Source: Methanoculleus marisnigri (GTDB taxonomy: Archaea > Halobacteriota > Methanomicrobia > Methanomicrobiales > Methanoculleaceae). From it: DNA of 54,006 nt. The DNA is taken from positions 1 through 54,006 of the forward strand of contig DASQ01000062.1 of assembly GCA_002503885.1 (NCBI GenBank), in the 5' to 3' direction. This document shows positions 32,347-40,024 of the stretch, one piece after another. The position numbers and the translations under genes are program-made. The notes under the pieces were generated by a model. The model did not search any database, had not been told where the DNA came from, and was given only the letters and a program-made list of their open reading frames with translations. Position 1 is the stretch's first letter. Every line of letters begins with the position of its first letter.

Positions 32347-33282
32347 TTATCGGGAGGTCGGCGCCGAAGGCTCCGGCGCAGCCTCCCCCCGGACCATCCG
32401 GATCTTCTCGATCGCGTCCTCCGCGACGCTTCTCTCCTCCGTGTCCCCGCTCCGGGCGAGCTCCTGCAACGCATCGATCGCCCGCGGGTTGCCGATGTAC
32501 TTGAGCGCCCCCGCCGCGTAGAGCCGGACGTTCCGGTCGGCGTCTTTCGTCGCCGCGATCAGCGGCTCGACCGCGGCATCGCCTACCCGGAAGAGGGCGC
32601 CCCCTGCTGCCCCCCGGACATCGGGGTTCTTGTCGCGGAGCGCCGCGACGAGGGGCTCCACCGCAGCCGGATCGCTGGTATCGCCGAGGACCCCGGCCGC
32701 GACGATCCGGACCTCCGGGTCCGGGTCGGCGAGCATCGCCGTGAGCGGCTCGACCGCTTCGCTCCCGAACTTCGCGAGCGCTCCCGCCGCATGGCACCGG
32801 AGGTCGTCGCTCGCGTCCCGGAGCGCTCCGACGAGTGGCTTCACCGCGGCGGGATCGCCGATCTCCCCGAGGATGGCGGCCGCGTAGACACGCCGGAGGT
32901 CTCTTCGGGTCTCGATCTCCCAGGTCTGGCCGCCGGGTCCGGTTACGGTCACCGTGCCTCCGGGAGCCCCGGGCTCCTCGTACCTCCCCGACGCCTCCGG
33001 GCTCTCGATGAGTTCGACCAGCGGCCCGACCGCCGCGCTCCCGAGCATGGCAAGCGAATCCGCCGCCGCTTCCCGCACCGCCGTCATCGGGTCGCCGAGC
33101 GCCCGGATGAGCGGCTCCGTCGCCCTCGCCTCGCCGAGGTCCCCGAGCGCCAGGGCGGCCCGCTGGCGGGTCAGGCCGTTATCGCTTCTTAACGCCTCGA
33201 TCAGGCCGTCGATGTCCTCGTCCGCCCTCAGGAGATCGATATTGAACCGCCTCTCACCCGGACTACTACTCTCTTGCTGCAA
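32347..33282 (-). CDS. HEAT-repeat (PBS lyase-type) protein
   Basis: A 311-aa protein made of about eight HEAT-like helical repeats (pattern AVEPLVAALRDKNPDVRGAA, 31-aa spacing), a scaffold for protein contacts. After about the third repeat a loop insertion (about 95-128, Gly/Pro-rich with TVTVTGPGGQTWEIE) interrupts the solenoid. No catalytic motif is seen. A TTG at 33282 follows GGAGG at a good distance and is the likely start; no ATG precedes the first repeat. It is a paralog of the next gene upstream, which has a larger insertion at the same place. Confidence 0.8.
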   Translation of the reverse strand: MQQESSSPGERRFNIDLLRADEDIDGLIEALRSDNGLTRQRAALALGDLGEARATEPLIRALGDPMTAVREAAADSLAMLGSAAVGPLVELIESPEASGRYEEPGAPGGTVTVTGPGGQTWEIETRRDLRRVYAAAILGEIGDPAAVKPLVGALRDASDDLRCHAAGALAKFGSEAVEPLTAMLADPDPEVRIVAAGVLGDTSDPAAVEPLVAALRDKNPDVRGAAGGALFRVGDAAVEPLIAATKDADRNVRLYAAGALKYIGNPRAIDALQELARSGDTEERSVAEDAIEKIRMVRGEAAPEPSAPTSR

Positions 33283-33417
33283 CCTTCTTCGCCTCCGGTT
33301 CTGGTGTATGGCGCCCGCTCGATATAATAATCTTGCTGATACGGTGGCCCGACCGCATCGCGGCAGCAGGGGATCGCCGTCCGCGGCACGGAAAAAGAGA
33401 ATTGTCCGTCCGCGGCA

Positions 33418-34359
33418 TCAGCGGGACGCCGGGGGGACGGGCGTGGCCATACCTCGCCTCTCGCGGTACCGCGCCATCCCGTCCTCGGCCGCCCTCCGGA
33501 CGGCGGGGTCGCTGTCGTTGAGCACCCGGCCGAGAGTTCCCTCCGCCCGCGGGTCGGCGATCTCGCCGAGGATGACGGCGGCGTAGGCCCGGCGCACCCC
33601 CCGACCGGGAAGAGCACCCTCCGGCACGATGCCGGCCCTCCTCGCCCCCGGGAAGAGCACGTCGTGCTCCCTCACACCCTCCGGACCGCCAAAGAGGTCG
33701 TGCTGCGCAATCTCCCGGTGCCGGAGGGTCTTCTTCGTCCCGACATCCTCCGGCCCGCCGAGAAGGTCGTGCTGGGTGATCTCCCCTTCTTCATCAAGGG
33801 ACCTTCTGCCCCCCGCCCTCCTGATATCCTCCGGGCCGCCGAGCGCGTCGTGCTGGGAGAGGTTCTCTTCTTCATCGAGAGCTCCTCTGCCTCCCGCCTT
33901 CTTGAGATCTTCCGGGCCGCCGAGAGCATCGTGCTGGGTGATACCGTCCCGGTGCCGGAGTTTCCTTTTTGCAAGCGGTATGCCCTCAGGGCCGGCGAGG
34001 AGGTCGAACTGGGTGAGGCCCTCCCCGGGCGCCCCATACACACCTGCAGCACCAGGGCGCTCGAGGAGGTCGATCAGCGGTTCGACCGCCGGCGTCCCGA
34101 CCATGACAAGCGCGTTCGCCGCTCCCTCCCGGACGGCCTGCACCGGGTCGGCGAGCGCATGGATGAGGGGTTCCACCGCTCTCCATTCCCCGAGCCCGCC
34201 AAGCCCCAGGGCGGCGCTCCGGCGAACTGCGGGATCGCTGCTCCGCAGCGCTTCTGTCAGGCCCTCGATATCCCTGCTCGATCCCATACGCTCAACATCG
34301 TATCGCTTCTCTCCCTGCGATTCCTCTGTTGGAAGATCCCTTCTCTGCACCACAATCAC
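33418..34359 (-). CDS. HEAT-repeat protein with QHDxLGGPED repeat insertion
   Basis: A 313-aa protein. Residues about 28-100 form two to three HEAT repeats (DPAVRRSAALGLGGLGEWRA) and residues 253-300 form one or two more; between them is a hydrophilic insertion (about 104-250) containing five copies of a TQHDxLGGPEDx motif. The flanks align with the neighbouring paralog, so the insertion occupies the same loop. GTG starts at 34359, 34353 and 34350 are all possible after GAGGTGA. A TATA-type stretch lies at 34391-34412. Function unknown; probably a protein-binding scaffold. Confidence 0.75.
   Translation of the reverse strand: MIVVQRRDLPTEESQGEKRYDVERMGSSRDIEGLTEALRSSDPAVRRSAALGLGGLGEWRAVEPLIHALADPVQAVREGAANALVMVGTPAVEPLIDLLERPGAAGVYGAPGEGLTQFDLLAGPEGIPLAKRKLRHRDGITQHDALGGPEDLKKAGGRGALDEEENLSQHDALGGPEDIRRAGGRRSLDEEGEITQHDLLGGPEDVGTKKTLRHREIAQHDLFGGPEGVREHDVLFPGARRAGIVPEGALPGRGVRRAYAAVILGEIADPRAEGTLGRVLNDSDPAVRRAAEDGMARYRERRGMATPVPPASR
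33670..34020 (-). repeat. Five-copy in-frame QHD(L/A)xGGPE(D/G) repeat array
   Basis: Coding repeat within the HEAT protein. Copies begin at residues about 115, 140, 167, 194 and 217, with cores TQFDLLAGPEG, TQHDALGGPED, SQHDALGGPED, TQHDLLGGPED and AQHDLFGGPEG. Spacing is 23-27 residues. Basic or acidic linkers (KRKLRHRD, KKAGGRGALDEEE, RRAGGRRSLDEEG) alternate between the copies. Confidence 0.85.
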
Positions 34360-34488
34360 CTCTGGATGGAACGATAATAACTGGTGAGTAATATAATAAT
34401 GTTGTGTATAAATATCAGCATATGCCGTAACGGGGATCCGCGTTCTCCCGTGAGCGGCTGCGCAAACCCGGACAGATAGGGGTGCAGG

Positions 34489-34495
34489 TATTTAT
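34489..34495 (+). promoter_or_regulatory. Box A of the copper ATPase gene
   Basis: TATTTAT lies about 26 bp upstream of the ATG at 34519, which predicts a leaderless message. The ATG has only a weak GAGAAGA sequence in front. No obvious copper operator is seen. Confidence 0.5.
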
Positions 34496-34518
34496 CCCCG
34501 CGCAGCGAGAAGAATATC

Positions 34519-36969
34519 ATGCCGGAGGAGAAGAGGAAGGCGGAACTGAAGATCTCCGGGATGCACTGCGCGTCCTGCGCCCTCAATATAGAACGCGCCC
34601 TCCAGGACCGGGACGACGTCTATGACGCCCGGGTCAATCTCGCAGCCGAGACCGCCGTCGTCGAGTACGACCCGACGAAGGCCACCCTCGCAGACCTCGA
34701 ACGGACGGTCGGCGAGGCCGGGTATGAGGTTATCAGGAACGAGGTCGCCGTCAGGATCGGGGGAATGGTCTGCGCAAGCTGCGCCCAGGTGATCGAGGCC
34801 TCGCTCGCCGACCTCGACGGGGTCTACGAGGCCCGGGTCAACCTTGCGACCGAGAATGCACACGTCGTCTACAACCCGGCGCTCGTCACCACATCGGATA
34901 TCCGGGCCGCCGTCGAGGATGCCGGCTACCAGTACCTGGGGCTCGAGGAGGAGGTCTCCGAAGACGTCGAGGCCAGGATGCGCGAGGAAGACCTCCGGGA
35001 CAAGTTCCGGCGGTTCACCCTCGGGTTCGCGGTGAGCATCCCGCTCTTCCTCTACATGCTCTTTGGGATGCCGGGGATGGCTGCCCTCCCGGTCCCGGTC
35101 AACCTCGTCATGCTCATCATCACCCTCCCGGTCTTTCTCTACGTCAGCGCCCCCATATTTAAGGCGGCCGCCGCCGCGCTCCGGAACCGGGCGCTGACGA
35201 TGGACGTGATGTACGCGATGGGCATCGGCGTCGCTTACGGCGCAAGCATCCTCGGGACCTTCGGGCTTGTCCTCACCCCGGATTTTAATTTCTACGACAC
35301 CGCGGTGATGCTCGCCTCATTCCTGACGCTCGGGCGGTACCTGGAGGCCCGGGCCAAGGGGAGGACGTCGGAGGCGATCAAGAGCCTGATAGGACTCCGC
35401 CCGAAGACCGCGACGGTGATCCGGGACGGTCAAGAGGTCGAGGTCTCTATCGAGGACGTGGTCGTCGGCGACGTTCTCCTGGTCCGGCCGGGGGAGAAGG
35501 TGCCGGTGGACGGGGCGGTCGTGGGCGGCGAGAGCTCGGTCGATGAGTCGATGATCACCGGCGAGCCCATCCCGGCCGATAAAAAGGAGGGCGACGGGGT
35601 CGTCGGCGGCACCCTGAACGTGAACGGCGTGCTCCGGGTCCGGGCCGAGAAGATCGGGAAGGATATGGTGCTCTCGCAGATCATCAGGCTCGTCCGGGAC
35701 GCCCAGGGTTCAAAGCCGCCGGTGGAGCGGATCGCCGATGTCGCGGTCTCCTACTTCATCCCGGTCGTGCTCGCGATCGCAGCCGCCGCCTTCCTCGTCT
35801 GGTACGTGGGTCTCGGCGCCACCCTCCTCTTCTCGCTCACGGTGCTGATCTCCGTCCTGGTCGTCGCCTGCCCCTGTGCGCTCGGGCTCGCCACCCCGAC
35901 CGCCGTGACCGTCGGGATCGGCCGGGGCGCCGAACTCGGGGTGCTGATCCGGAACGGCGAGGCGCTCGAGATCTCCGAGAAGCTGACTGCGGTCATCTTC
36001 GACAAGACCGGGACGCTCACCCGGGGAAAGCCGGACGTCACCGATCTCGTCGCGTTCGGGATGCCGGAGGACCGGCTCCTCGCGGTCGCGGCGGCGGTCG
36101 AGCACAACTCCCAGCACCCGCTCGCGGCGGCGGTCGTGCGGCGGGCGGAGAGCGCCGGCGTCAGCATCCCTGAGTCGGAGCGGTTCACGACCTTCGGCGG
36201 CAGGGGGGTCAGCGCAACGGTCGAGGGCAGGGAGGTGCTGATCGGGAACCAGCCGTTCCTTCTGGAGCACGGCGTCGCTATCTCGGCGGGGGCGGAGAGG
36301 AGGATAGCCGCCTTCCAGGACGTGGGGAAGACCGCCGTCCTGGTCGCCGCCGGGGCTGAGTTCGCGGGTATCCTCGCCATCGCCGATACCCTCAAGCCGA
36401 CGACGAGGAGCGCCGTTGCGGAGTTAAAGCGGATGGGCCTTTCGGTGACGATGATCACGGGCGACAACCCGCGGACGGCAAACGCCATCGCCCGTGAGGT
36501 CGGGATCGAGGACGTCCACGCCGGGGTGCTGCCGCAGGAGAAGGCGCAGGAGGTCCGGGCCCTCCAGAGCCGGGGCGAGGTCGTGGCGTTCGTGGGCGAC
36601 GGGATCAACGATGCCCCGGCGCTCGCGCAGGCGGACGTCGGGATCGCCATCGGGAGCGGGACCGACGTTGCTATCGAGAGCGGGGACATCGTCCTCATCC
36701 GCGACGACCTGATCGATGCCGTCGCGGCCATCGAACTCTCCCGGAAGGTGATCTCAAGGATCAAGTTAAACATCTTCTGGGCGTTCGCCTACAACGCCGC
36801 CCTCATCCCTCTCGCCGCAGGCGTGCTCTACCCCTTCTTCGGCATAACCTTCCGGCCGGAACTTGCGGCGCTCGCGATGGCGCTCTCGTCGGTGACGGTC
36901 GTCTCGCTCTCCCTGCTGCTCAAGACATATATACCTCCGGCGAAGAGAGGAATGCTATCGGGAGGTTGA
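34519..36969 (+). CDS. copA: Copper-exporting P1B-type ATPase
   Basis: An 816-aa membrane pump for Cu(I). Two N-terminal heavy-metal-binding domains carry MHCASC (15-20) and MVCASC (83-88). The eight-helix membrane region contains CPC at 451-453 in the sixth helix, typical of Cu+/Ag+ transport. The actuator motif TGEP, phosphorylation motif DKTGTLT (Asp495), HP motif SQHPLA and hinge GDGINDAPAL are all present. The small YHS gene follows directly, with GGAGG inside the copA end. Expressed probably from its own promoter as a two-gene unit. Confidence 0.95.
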   Translation: MPEEKRKAELKISGMHCASCALNIERALQDRDDVYDARVNLAAETAVVEYDPTKATLADLERTVGEAGYEVIRNEVAVRIGGMVCASCAQVIEASLADLDGVYEARVNLATENAHVVYNPALVTTSDIRAAVEDAGYQYLGLEEEVSEDVEARMREEDLRDKFRRFTLGFAVSIPLFLYMLFGMPGMAALPVPVNLVMLIITLPVFLYVSAPIFKAAAAALRNRALTMDVMYAMGIGVAYGASILGTFGLVLTPDFNFYDTAVMLASFLTLGRYLEARAKGRTSEAIKSLIGLRPKTATVIRDGQEVEVSIEDVVVGDVLLVRPGEKVPVDGAVVGGESSVDESMITGEPIPADKKEGDGVVGGTLNVNGVLRVRAEKIGKDMVLSQIIRLVRDAQGSKPPVERIADVAVSYFIPVVLAIAAAAFLVWYVGLGATLLFSLTVLISVLVVACPCALGLATPTAVTVGIGRGAELGVLIRNGEALEISEKLTAVIFDKTGTLTRGKPDVTDLVAFGMPEDRLLAVAAAVEHNSQHPLAAAVVRRAESAGVSIPESERFTTFGGRGVSATVEGREVLIGNQPFLLEHGVAISAGAERRIAAFQDVGKTAVLVAAGAEFAGILAIADTLKPTTRSAVAELKRMGLSVTMITGDNPRTANAIAREVGIEDVHAGVLPQEKAQEVRALQSRGEVVAFVGDGINDAPALAQADVGIAIGSGTDVAIESGDIVLIRDDLIDAVAAIELSRKVISRIKLNIFWAFAYNAALIPLAAGVLYPFFGITFRPELAALAMALSSVTVVSLSLLLKTYIPPAKRGMLSGG

Positions 36970-36974
36970 TGCAC

Positions 36975-37124
36975 ATGGCAGTTGATCCGGTATGCAAGAT
37001 GGACGTCGATGAGGCGACCGCGAAGTTCACGGCAGAATACAAGGGCAAGACCTACTACTTCTGTGCCCCGGGGTGCAAGAAGCTCTTCGAGCGGGACCCC
37101 GAGGCCTACCTGAAGGAGTCCTGA
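36975..37124 (+). CDS. Small YHS-domain protein
   Basis: A 49-aa protein that is a single YHS domain: AVDPVCKMDVDEATAKF, then KTYYFCAPGCKKLFERDPEAYL. The cysteine at residue 7 and the C-x3-C pair near 30-34 likely bind a metal. YHS domains are often attached to or encoded beside copper ATPases, where they may deliver or sense copper. GGAGG at 36961-36965 stands 9 nt before the ATG at 36975, so I prefer this start to the ATG at 36969. The gene follows copA without a gap and ends just before a T6 terminator. Confidence 0.85.
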   Translation: MAVDPVCKMDVDEATAKFTAEYKGKTYYFCAPGCKKLFERDPEAYLKES

Positions 37125-37127
37125 CCC

Positions 37128-37133
37128 TTTTTT
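37128..37133 (+). terminator. T6 terminator of the copA-YHS unit
   Basis: A run of six T starts 4 bp after the YHS gene stop. The following 200 bp (37134-37331) hold no gene; they are more A/T-rich around 37206-37275 and contain a small ATACT-AC-AGTAT inverted repeat near 37218-37229. Confidence 0.5.
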
Positions 37134-37331
37134 GCGGCGGGGCGCCTTGCGGGACCCGGGTTTCTTCACCCGGCGCAGTCATGCCGGGCGGAGACCGGAA
37201 GACCCATATACTCAAAGGATACTACAGTATTCTTGAAACAGAGCAATATCTGAAGGTTTTTTCGTATAGCATCATAGGGTTTACGGCCAGCCATGCCGTT
37301 TTGAAACCCCGCCACACTTCCCGAAAGGGGG

Positions 37332-38312
37332 TCAGAACCGGTAGACTGCCTTCCCGGTCCGTACTCCCTGCCTTCCCTCTCCCGGGGCAAGACCCTCGAC
37401 ATCGTCGCACGTCCCCCGGAGGAATGCGCCCGCGTTGTCGGCAAAATGGACTGCCCAGGCCTCGGGGGTCCGGGGCTGGACCTCGCCGTGAGGGCCGTGG
37501 TGCGACATCAGGATATGGAGGATGTGCGCGAATCGCGAGGGATCGACGCCGGCGGAGTGCCGGAGAAGCGCGGCGGCTCCAAGGGCCGTGTGCCCAACGA
37601 GGGTGTACTCGGGGAGCGCGACGAACGAGAAACCCTGGCGGCGGAAGCAGGCCGCTTTCCCGATGTCGTGGAGGAGGGCTCCGGCAAGCAGCACGTCGGT
37701 ATCCATCTCCGCCCGGCTGACGGTGCCCGCGAGGGAGAGGGCAATCTCCGCAGTATCGAGGGTGTGCTCCGCAAGGCCGCCGATGTAGGCGTGGTGGTGG
37801 CGTTTGGCCGCGGGCGCATCGAGGAACCCTGGAGTGTTGTCGATGACTTCGAGAACGAGGGACTGTATCCCGGGGTCTTCGATCTTTGCTACCATACTGC
37901 CGAGTCTCCTCTTGACCCCATCACAATCGACGGGTGCATAGGTAAACAGGGACGGATCGAACCCGTCCCGCGGCAGCGGGGCCAGGAGATCGGCTATCTC
38001 GTCGTTGACGTTGACCTCGCAGGTGCCGTTGTAGACCTTCGCGTAGCCCTGGATGCGGTAGACCTCGCCGACCACGATCGCGCGATAGAACGCCTCGATC
38101 TGCCCTATGTGGTCGGGCGTCCCCCAGACCTTGCAGGACCCCCGGCCCGTGTGGTCGGAGATGGTGAGCTGGATGTACTTGCCTCCGTTCCGTTTCTCCT
38201 TTAAGTCTGCAGCATCCACCACAAAGGGTGCATCGACCTGCATGCCCTCCCTGAGTCCCTGAACGAAGATCGCTTTCTCAAGCACCGTGATCTCTGCTCC
38301 TGCAGAATCCAT
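37332..38312 (-). CDS. OB-fold/HD-domain 3'-5' exoribonuclease (YhaM-like)
   Basis: A 326-aa protein. An N-terminal OB-fold nucleic-acid-binding domain (about 15-115, with KYIQLTISDHTGRGSCKVWG) precedes an HD metal-dependent hydrolase domain (about 150-310), with HHHAYIGGLAEHTLDTAE, the ALLHDIGKA motif and late MSHHGPHGEV supplying metal ligands. The architecture matches YhaM/CBF1-type exoribonucleases. The substrate is probably RNA or DNA 3' ends. It is transcribed after the glycosyltransferase gene, with 48 bp between. Confidence 0.85.
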   Translation of the reverse strand: MDSAGAEITVLEKAIFVQGLREGMQVDAPFVVDAADLKEKRNGGKYIQLTISDHTGRGSCKVWGTPDHIGQIEAFYRAIVVGEVYRIQGYAKVYNGTCEVNVNDEIADLLAPLPRDGFDPSLFTYAPVDCDGVKRRLGSMVAKIEDPGIQSLVLEVIDNTPGFLDAPAAKRHHHAYIGGLAEHTLDTAEIALSLAGTVSRAEMDTDVLLAGALLHDIGKAACFRRQGFSFVALPEYTLVGHTALGAAALLRHSAGVDPSRFAHILHILMSHHGPHGEVQPRTPEAWAVHFADNAGAFLRGTCDDVEGLAPGEGRQGVRTGKAVYRF

Positions 38313-38360
38313 TCGCCCGGAGAACCTTAAAACCCGGCGGTTTGTTCCGGCGGGGATGAA

Positions 38361-39074
38361 TTACCCGAACCGGAGGCGGAGCATCCCGAGGAGCATCTCG
38401 CTCGCGTCCGAGGTGGCGACCTTCGACTCGTCCCGGTTCTCCCAGGTGATGGCAACCTCCTCGACCCGGCAACCGCTCCGCGCGAGCCGCCAGAGGAGTT
38501 CGACGTCGAACTCGAACCCGGTCGACCGGATGGACGGGAGAACCGCATCGAGCGCTTCCCTCCGGAAGGCCTTGGCGCCGCACTGGGTATCGTGGTAATC
38601 GAGCCCGAAGAGCAGCCGGACCAGCAGGTTGAAGAGACGGCTCTCGGCCCGGCGCCGGAACCCCTGCCTCACCGTCAGGATCGAGCCGGGGAGCCAGCGC
38701 GATCCGATGGCACCGTCCGCGGTTTCCAGGCGGTCGAAGAGGCGCTCCATCTCGGATAAGGATGTCGAGCCGTCGGCATCCATGTAACCGACATAGGGCG
38801 TGGCTGCCGCCTTCATGCCGGCGACGATGGCTCCCCCTTTGCCGAGGCGGGCCGGGAACGTCAGGCACCGGATGGAGAGCGACGGGTGATCGGCCGCAAA
38901 CGCACCGATGGTGGCGGCGGTCTCGTCGGTCCCGTCGCAAACGAAGACGAGATCGCCGGCAAAGCCCGAGATATCCTCGAGGAGCGACCGTATCCGTCCG
39001 TCTTCGTTGTATGCGGGGATTACCAGGGTGCAGTTCGCCCGGTTCACCTCACCGCTCTCTGTATCGTCTAGCAT
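38361..39074 (-). CDS. Family 2 glycosyltransferase (dolichyl-phosphate hexose synthase-like)
   Basis: A 237-aa GT2 enzyme: CTLVIPAYNEDGRI near the N-terminus, the metal-binding GYMDADGSTSL (DxD-like), and the CGAKAFRREALDAVLPSIRSTGFEFDVELLWR block of dolichyl-phosphate glucose/mannose synthases. It probably puts a sugar on a polyprenyl phosphate for S-layer or archaellin glycosylation. There is no C-terminal membrane domain. The start overlaps the end of the DJ-1/PfpI gene by 7 nt. Confidence 0.88.
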   Translation of the reverse strand: MLDDTESGEVNRANCTLVIPAYNEDGRIRSLLEDISGFAGDLVFVCDGTDETAATIGAFAADHPSLSIRCLTFPARLGKGGAIVAGMKAAATPYVGYMDADGSTSLSEMERLFDRLETADGAIGSRWLPGSILTVRQGFRRRAESRLFNLLVRLLFGLDYHDTQCGAKAFRREALDAVLPSIRSTGFEFDVELLWRLARSGCRVEEVAITWENRDESKVATSDASEMLLGMLRLRFG

Positions 39075-39583
39075 TCGAGTTTCGTGATGATGGTATCGGC
39101 GAACTGTGCGGCGGCTCCGGGGCCGTTCGCGGTCACGATCTGCATGTCGGCGACGACCGGGATCTCCAGAAGGTTCGCTCCCGCCTTTTTCATCTCCGGC
39201 ACTGCCGCCGGGCTCGGGTATACCGTCGCCTGCCGCCCGGCGAGGATGCCCGCCCGTGCCAGCACGACCGGCGCGAGGCAGATGGCGGCGACAACCTTGC
39301 CCTGCTCAAAGAACGACTGAACAAGGGTCAGAAGTATCTCGCTTCCCCAGAGGTGCTCCTGTGAACCTGCGCCGCCCACAACCACGATCCCGACATAGTC
39401 GTCGGGGTCCACGTCGTCAAACGCCATGGCCGCTTCCGCGGTAGCCCCGAGCATCCCCGTGCACGTGCCGGCGACCGTGGAGGCGATATCGACATCGATC
39501 CCCGCCTCCTCAAAGACCCTCTTCGGGGTCTCGAGTTCTTCATCCCTGAACCGTTCAGGTGCAACCGCAAGCAAGAGTTTCAT
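39068..39583 (-). CDS. DJ-1/PfpI family protein
   Basis: A 171-aa class I glutamine-amidotransferase-like protein. The nucleophile elbow AAICLAPVVLARAG (Cys near residue 102) and the preceding YVGIVVVGGAGSQEHLW are clear. Members act as deglycases, chaperones or peptidases; the role here is open. The ATG at 39583 follows AGGAGA at 6 nt, and a CTTATGAA box lies near 39610. It is first in a minus-strand run with the glycosyltransferase and exonuclease genes. Confidence 0.9.
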   Translation of the reverse strand: MKLLLAVAPERFRDEELETPKRVFEEAGIDVDIASTVAGTCTGMLGATAEAAMAFDDVDPDDYVGIVVVGGAGSQEHLWGSEILLTLVQSFFEQGKVVAAICLAPVVLARAGILAGRQATVYPSPAAVPEMKKAGANLLEIPVVADMQIVTANGPGAAAQFADTIITKLEC

Positions 39584-39832
39584 ATGGGTCTCCTATCAAG
39601 GTTTGTTCATAAGCGTATTGATGGTTGCGGGGTAGAGGGGATGCGCCGGTATAGCGGGATCACCAGGTGCCGTCACACCCGCAGGGGAGCCTCCTCGCCC
39701 CGATGGAAGGCCGGAGGGCAACCGAACCGGCATATGCGCCGGCCCCTCCCGGAGAGGAGAGCAACTCCCGGTGCCCGGTTCCGGGGTGCCCGGTGATCTC
39801 GAACTGCTGCCACACCCGTGTTTTGAAATAAA

Positions 39833-39855
39833 ATTATTATAATAATAGCGCTATT
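39833..39855 (+). promoter_or_regulatory. Nested perfect palindromes in the promoter of the large surface protein
   Basis: ATTATTATAATAAT (39833-39846) is a perfect 14-bp A/T palindrome and probably covers the TATA box. It overlaps AATAGCGCTATT (39844-39855), a perfect 12-bp palindrome. The latter is a candidate operator. The gene start lies about 170 bp downstream. Confidence 0.45.
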
Positions 39856-39860
39856 GAAGT

Positions 39861-40024
39861 GCAGACCCCGCGGTGCTGCGGGACCAGAGAACTCTGCAGG
39901 GGACCCGGTCTTCCACAACAAAACCCGGGTCTTACGCGATAAGTCCGGGAGATGGGGGATACCCGCGGTCTCCGGTATGGAGTGCAGCACGTTTGCCGGG
40001 GATGGAGACGAGGAGAGGTAAACC
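39861..40024 (+). promoter_or_regulatory. Long structured 5' leader of the large surface protein
   Basis: The probable leader contains at least three stem-loops: GCAGA/TCTGC enclosing CCCGC/GCGGG (39861-39897), GACCCGG/CCGGGTC (39902-39908 with 39925-39931) and CCGGGAGA/TCTCCGG (about 39945-39975). A GAGGAGAGG ribosome binding site follows at about 40010-40018. No open frame of note. Confidence 0.4.

Noticed and set aside
35751..36773. Minus-strand frame inside copA
   Set aside because: Antisense shadow of the P-type ATPase; Ala/Ser/Arg-rich low-complexity product.
37134..37331. Possible small RNA or tRNA after the YHS gene
   Set aside because: A/T-rich patch and a 5-bp inverted repeat only; no cloverleaf, no promoter and no conserved loop that I can recognise.
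39620..39830. Possible short coding gene between the PfpI gene and the surface-protein promoter
   Set aside because: Open frames on both strands give Arg/Pro/Gly-rich low-complexity products without start signals; looks like GC-rich intergenic DNA.
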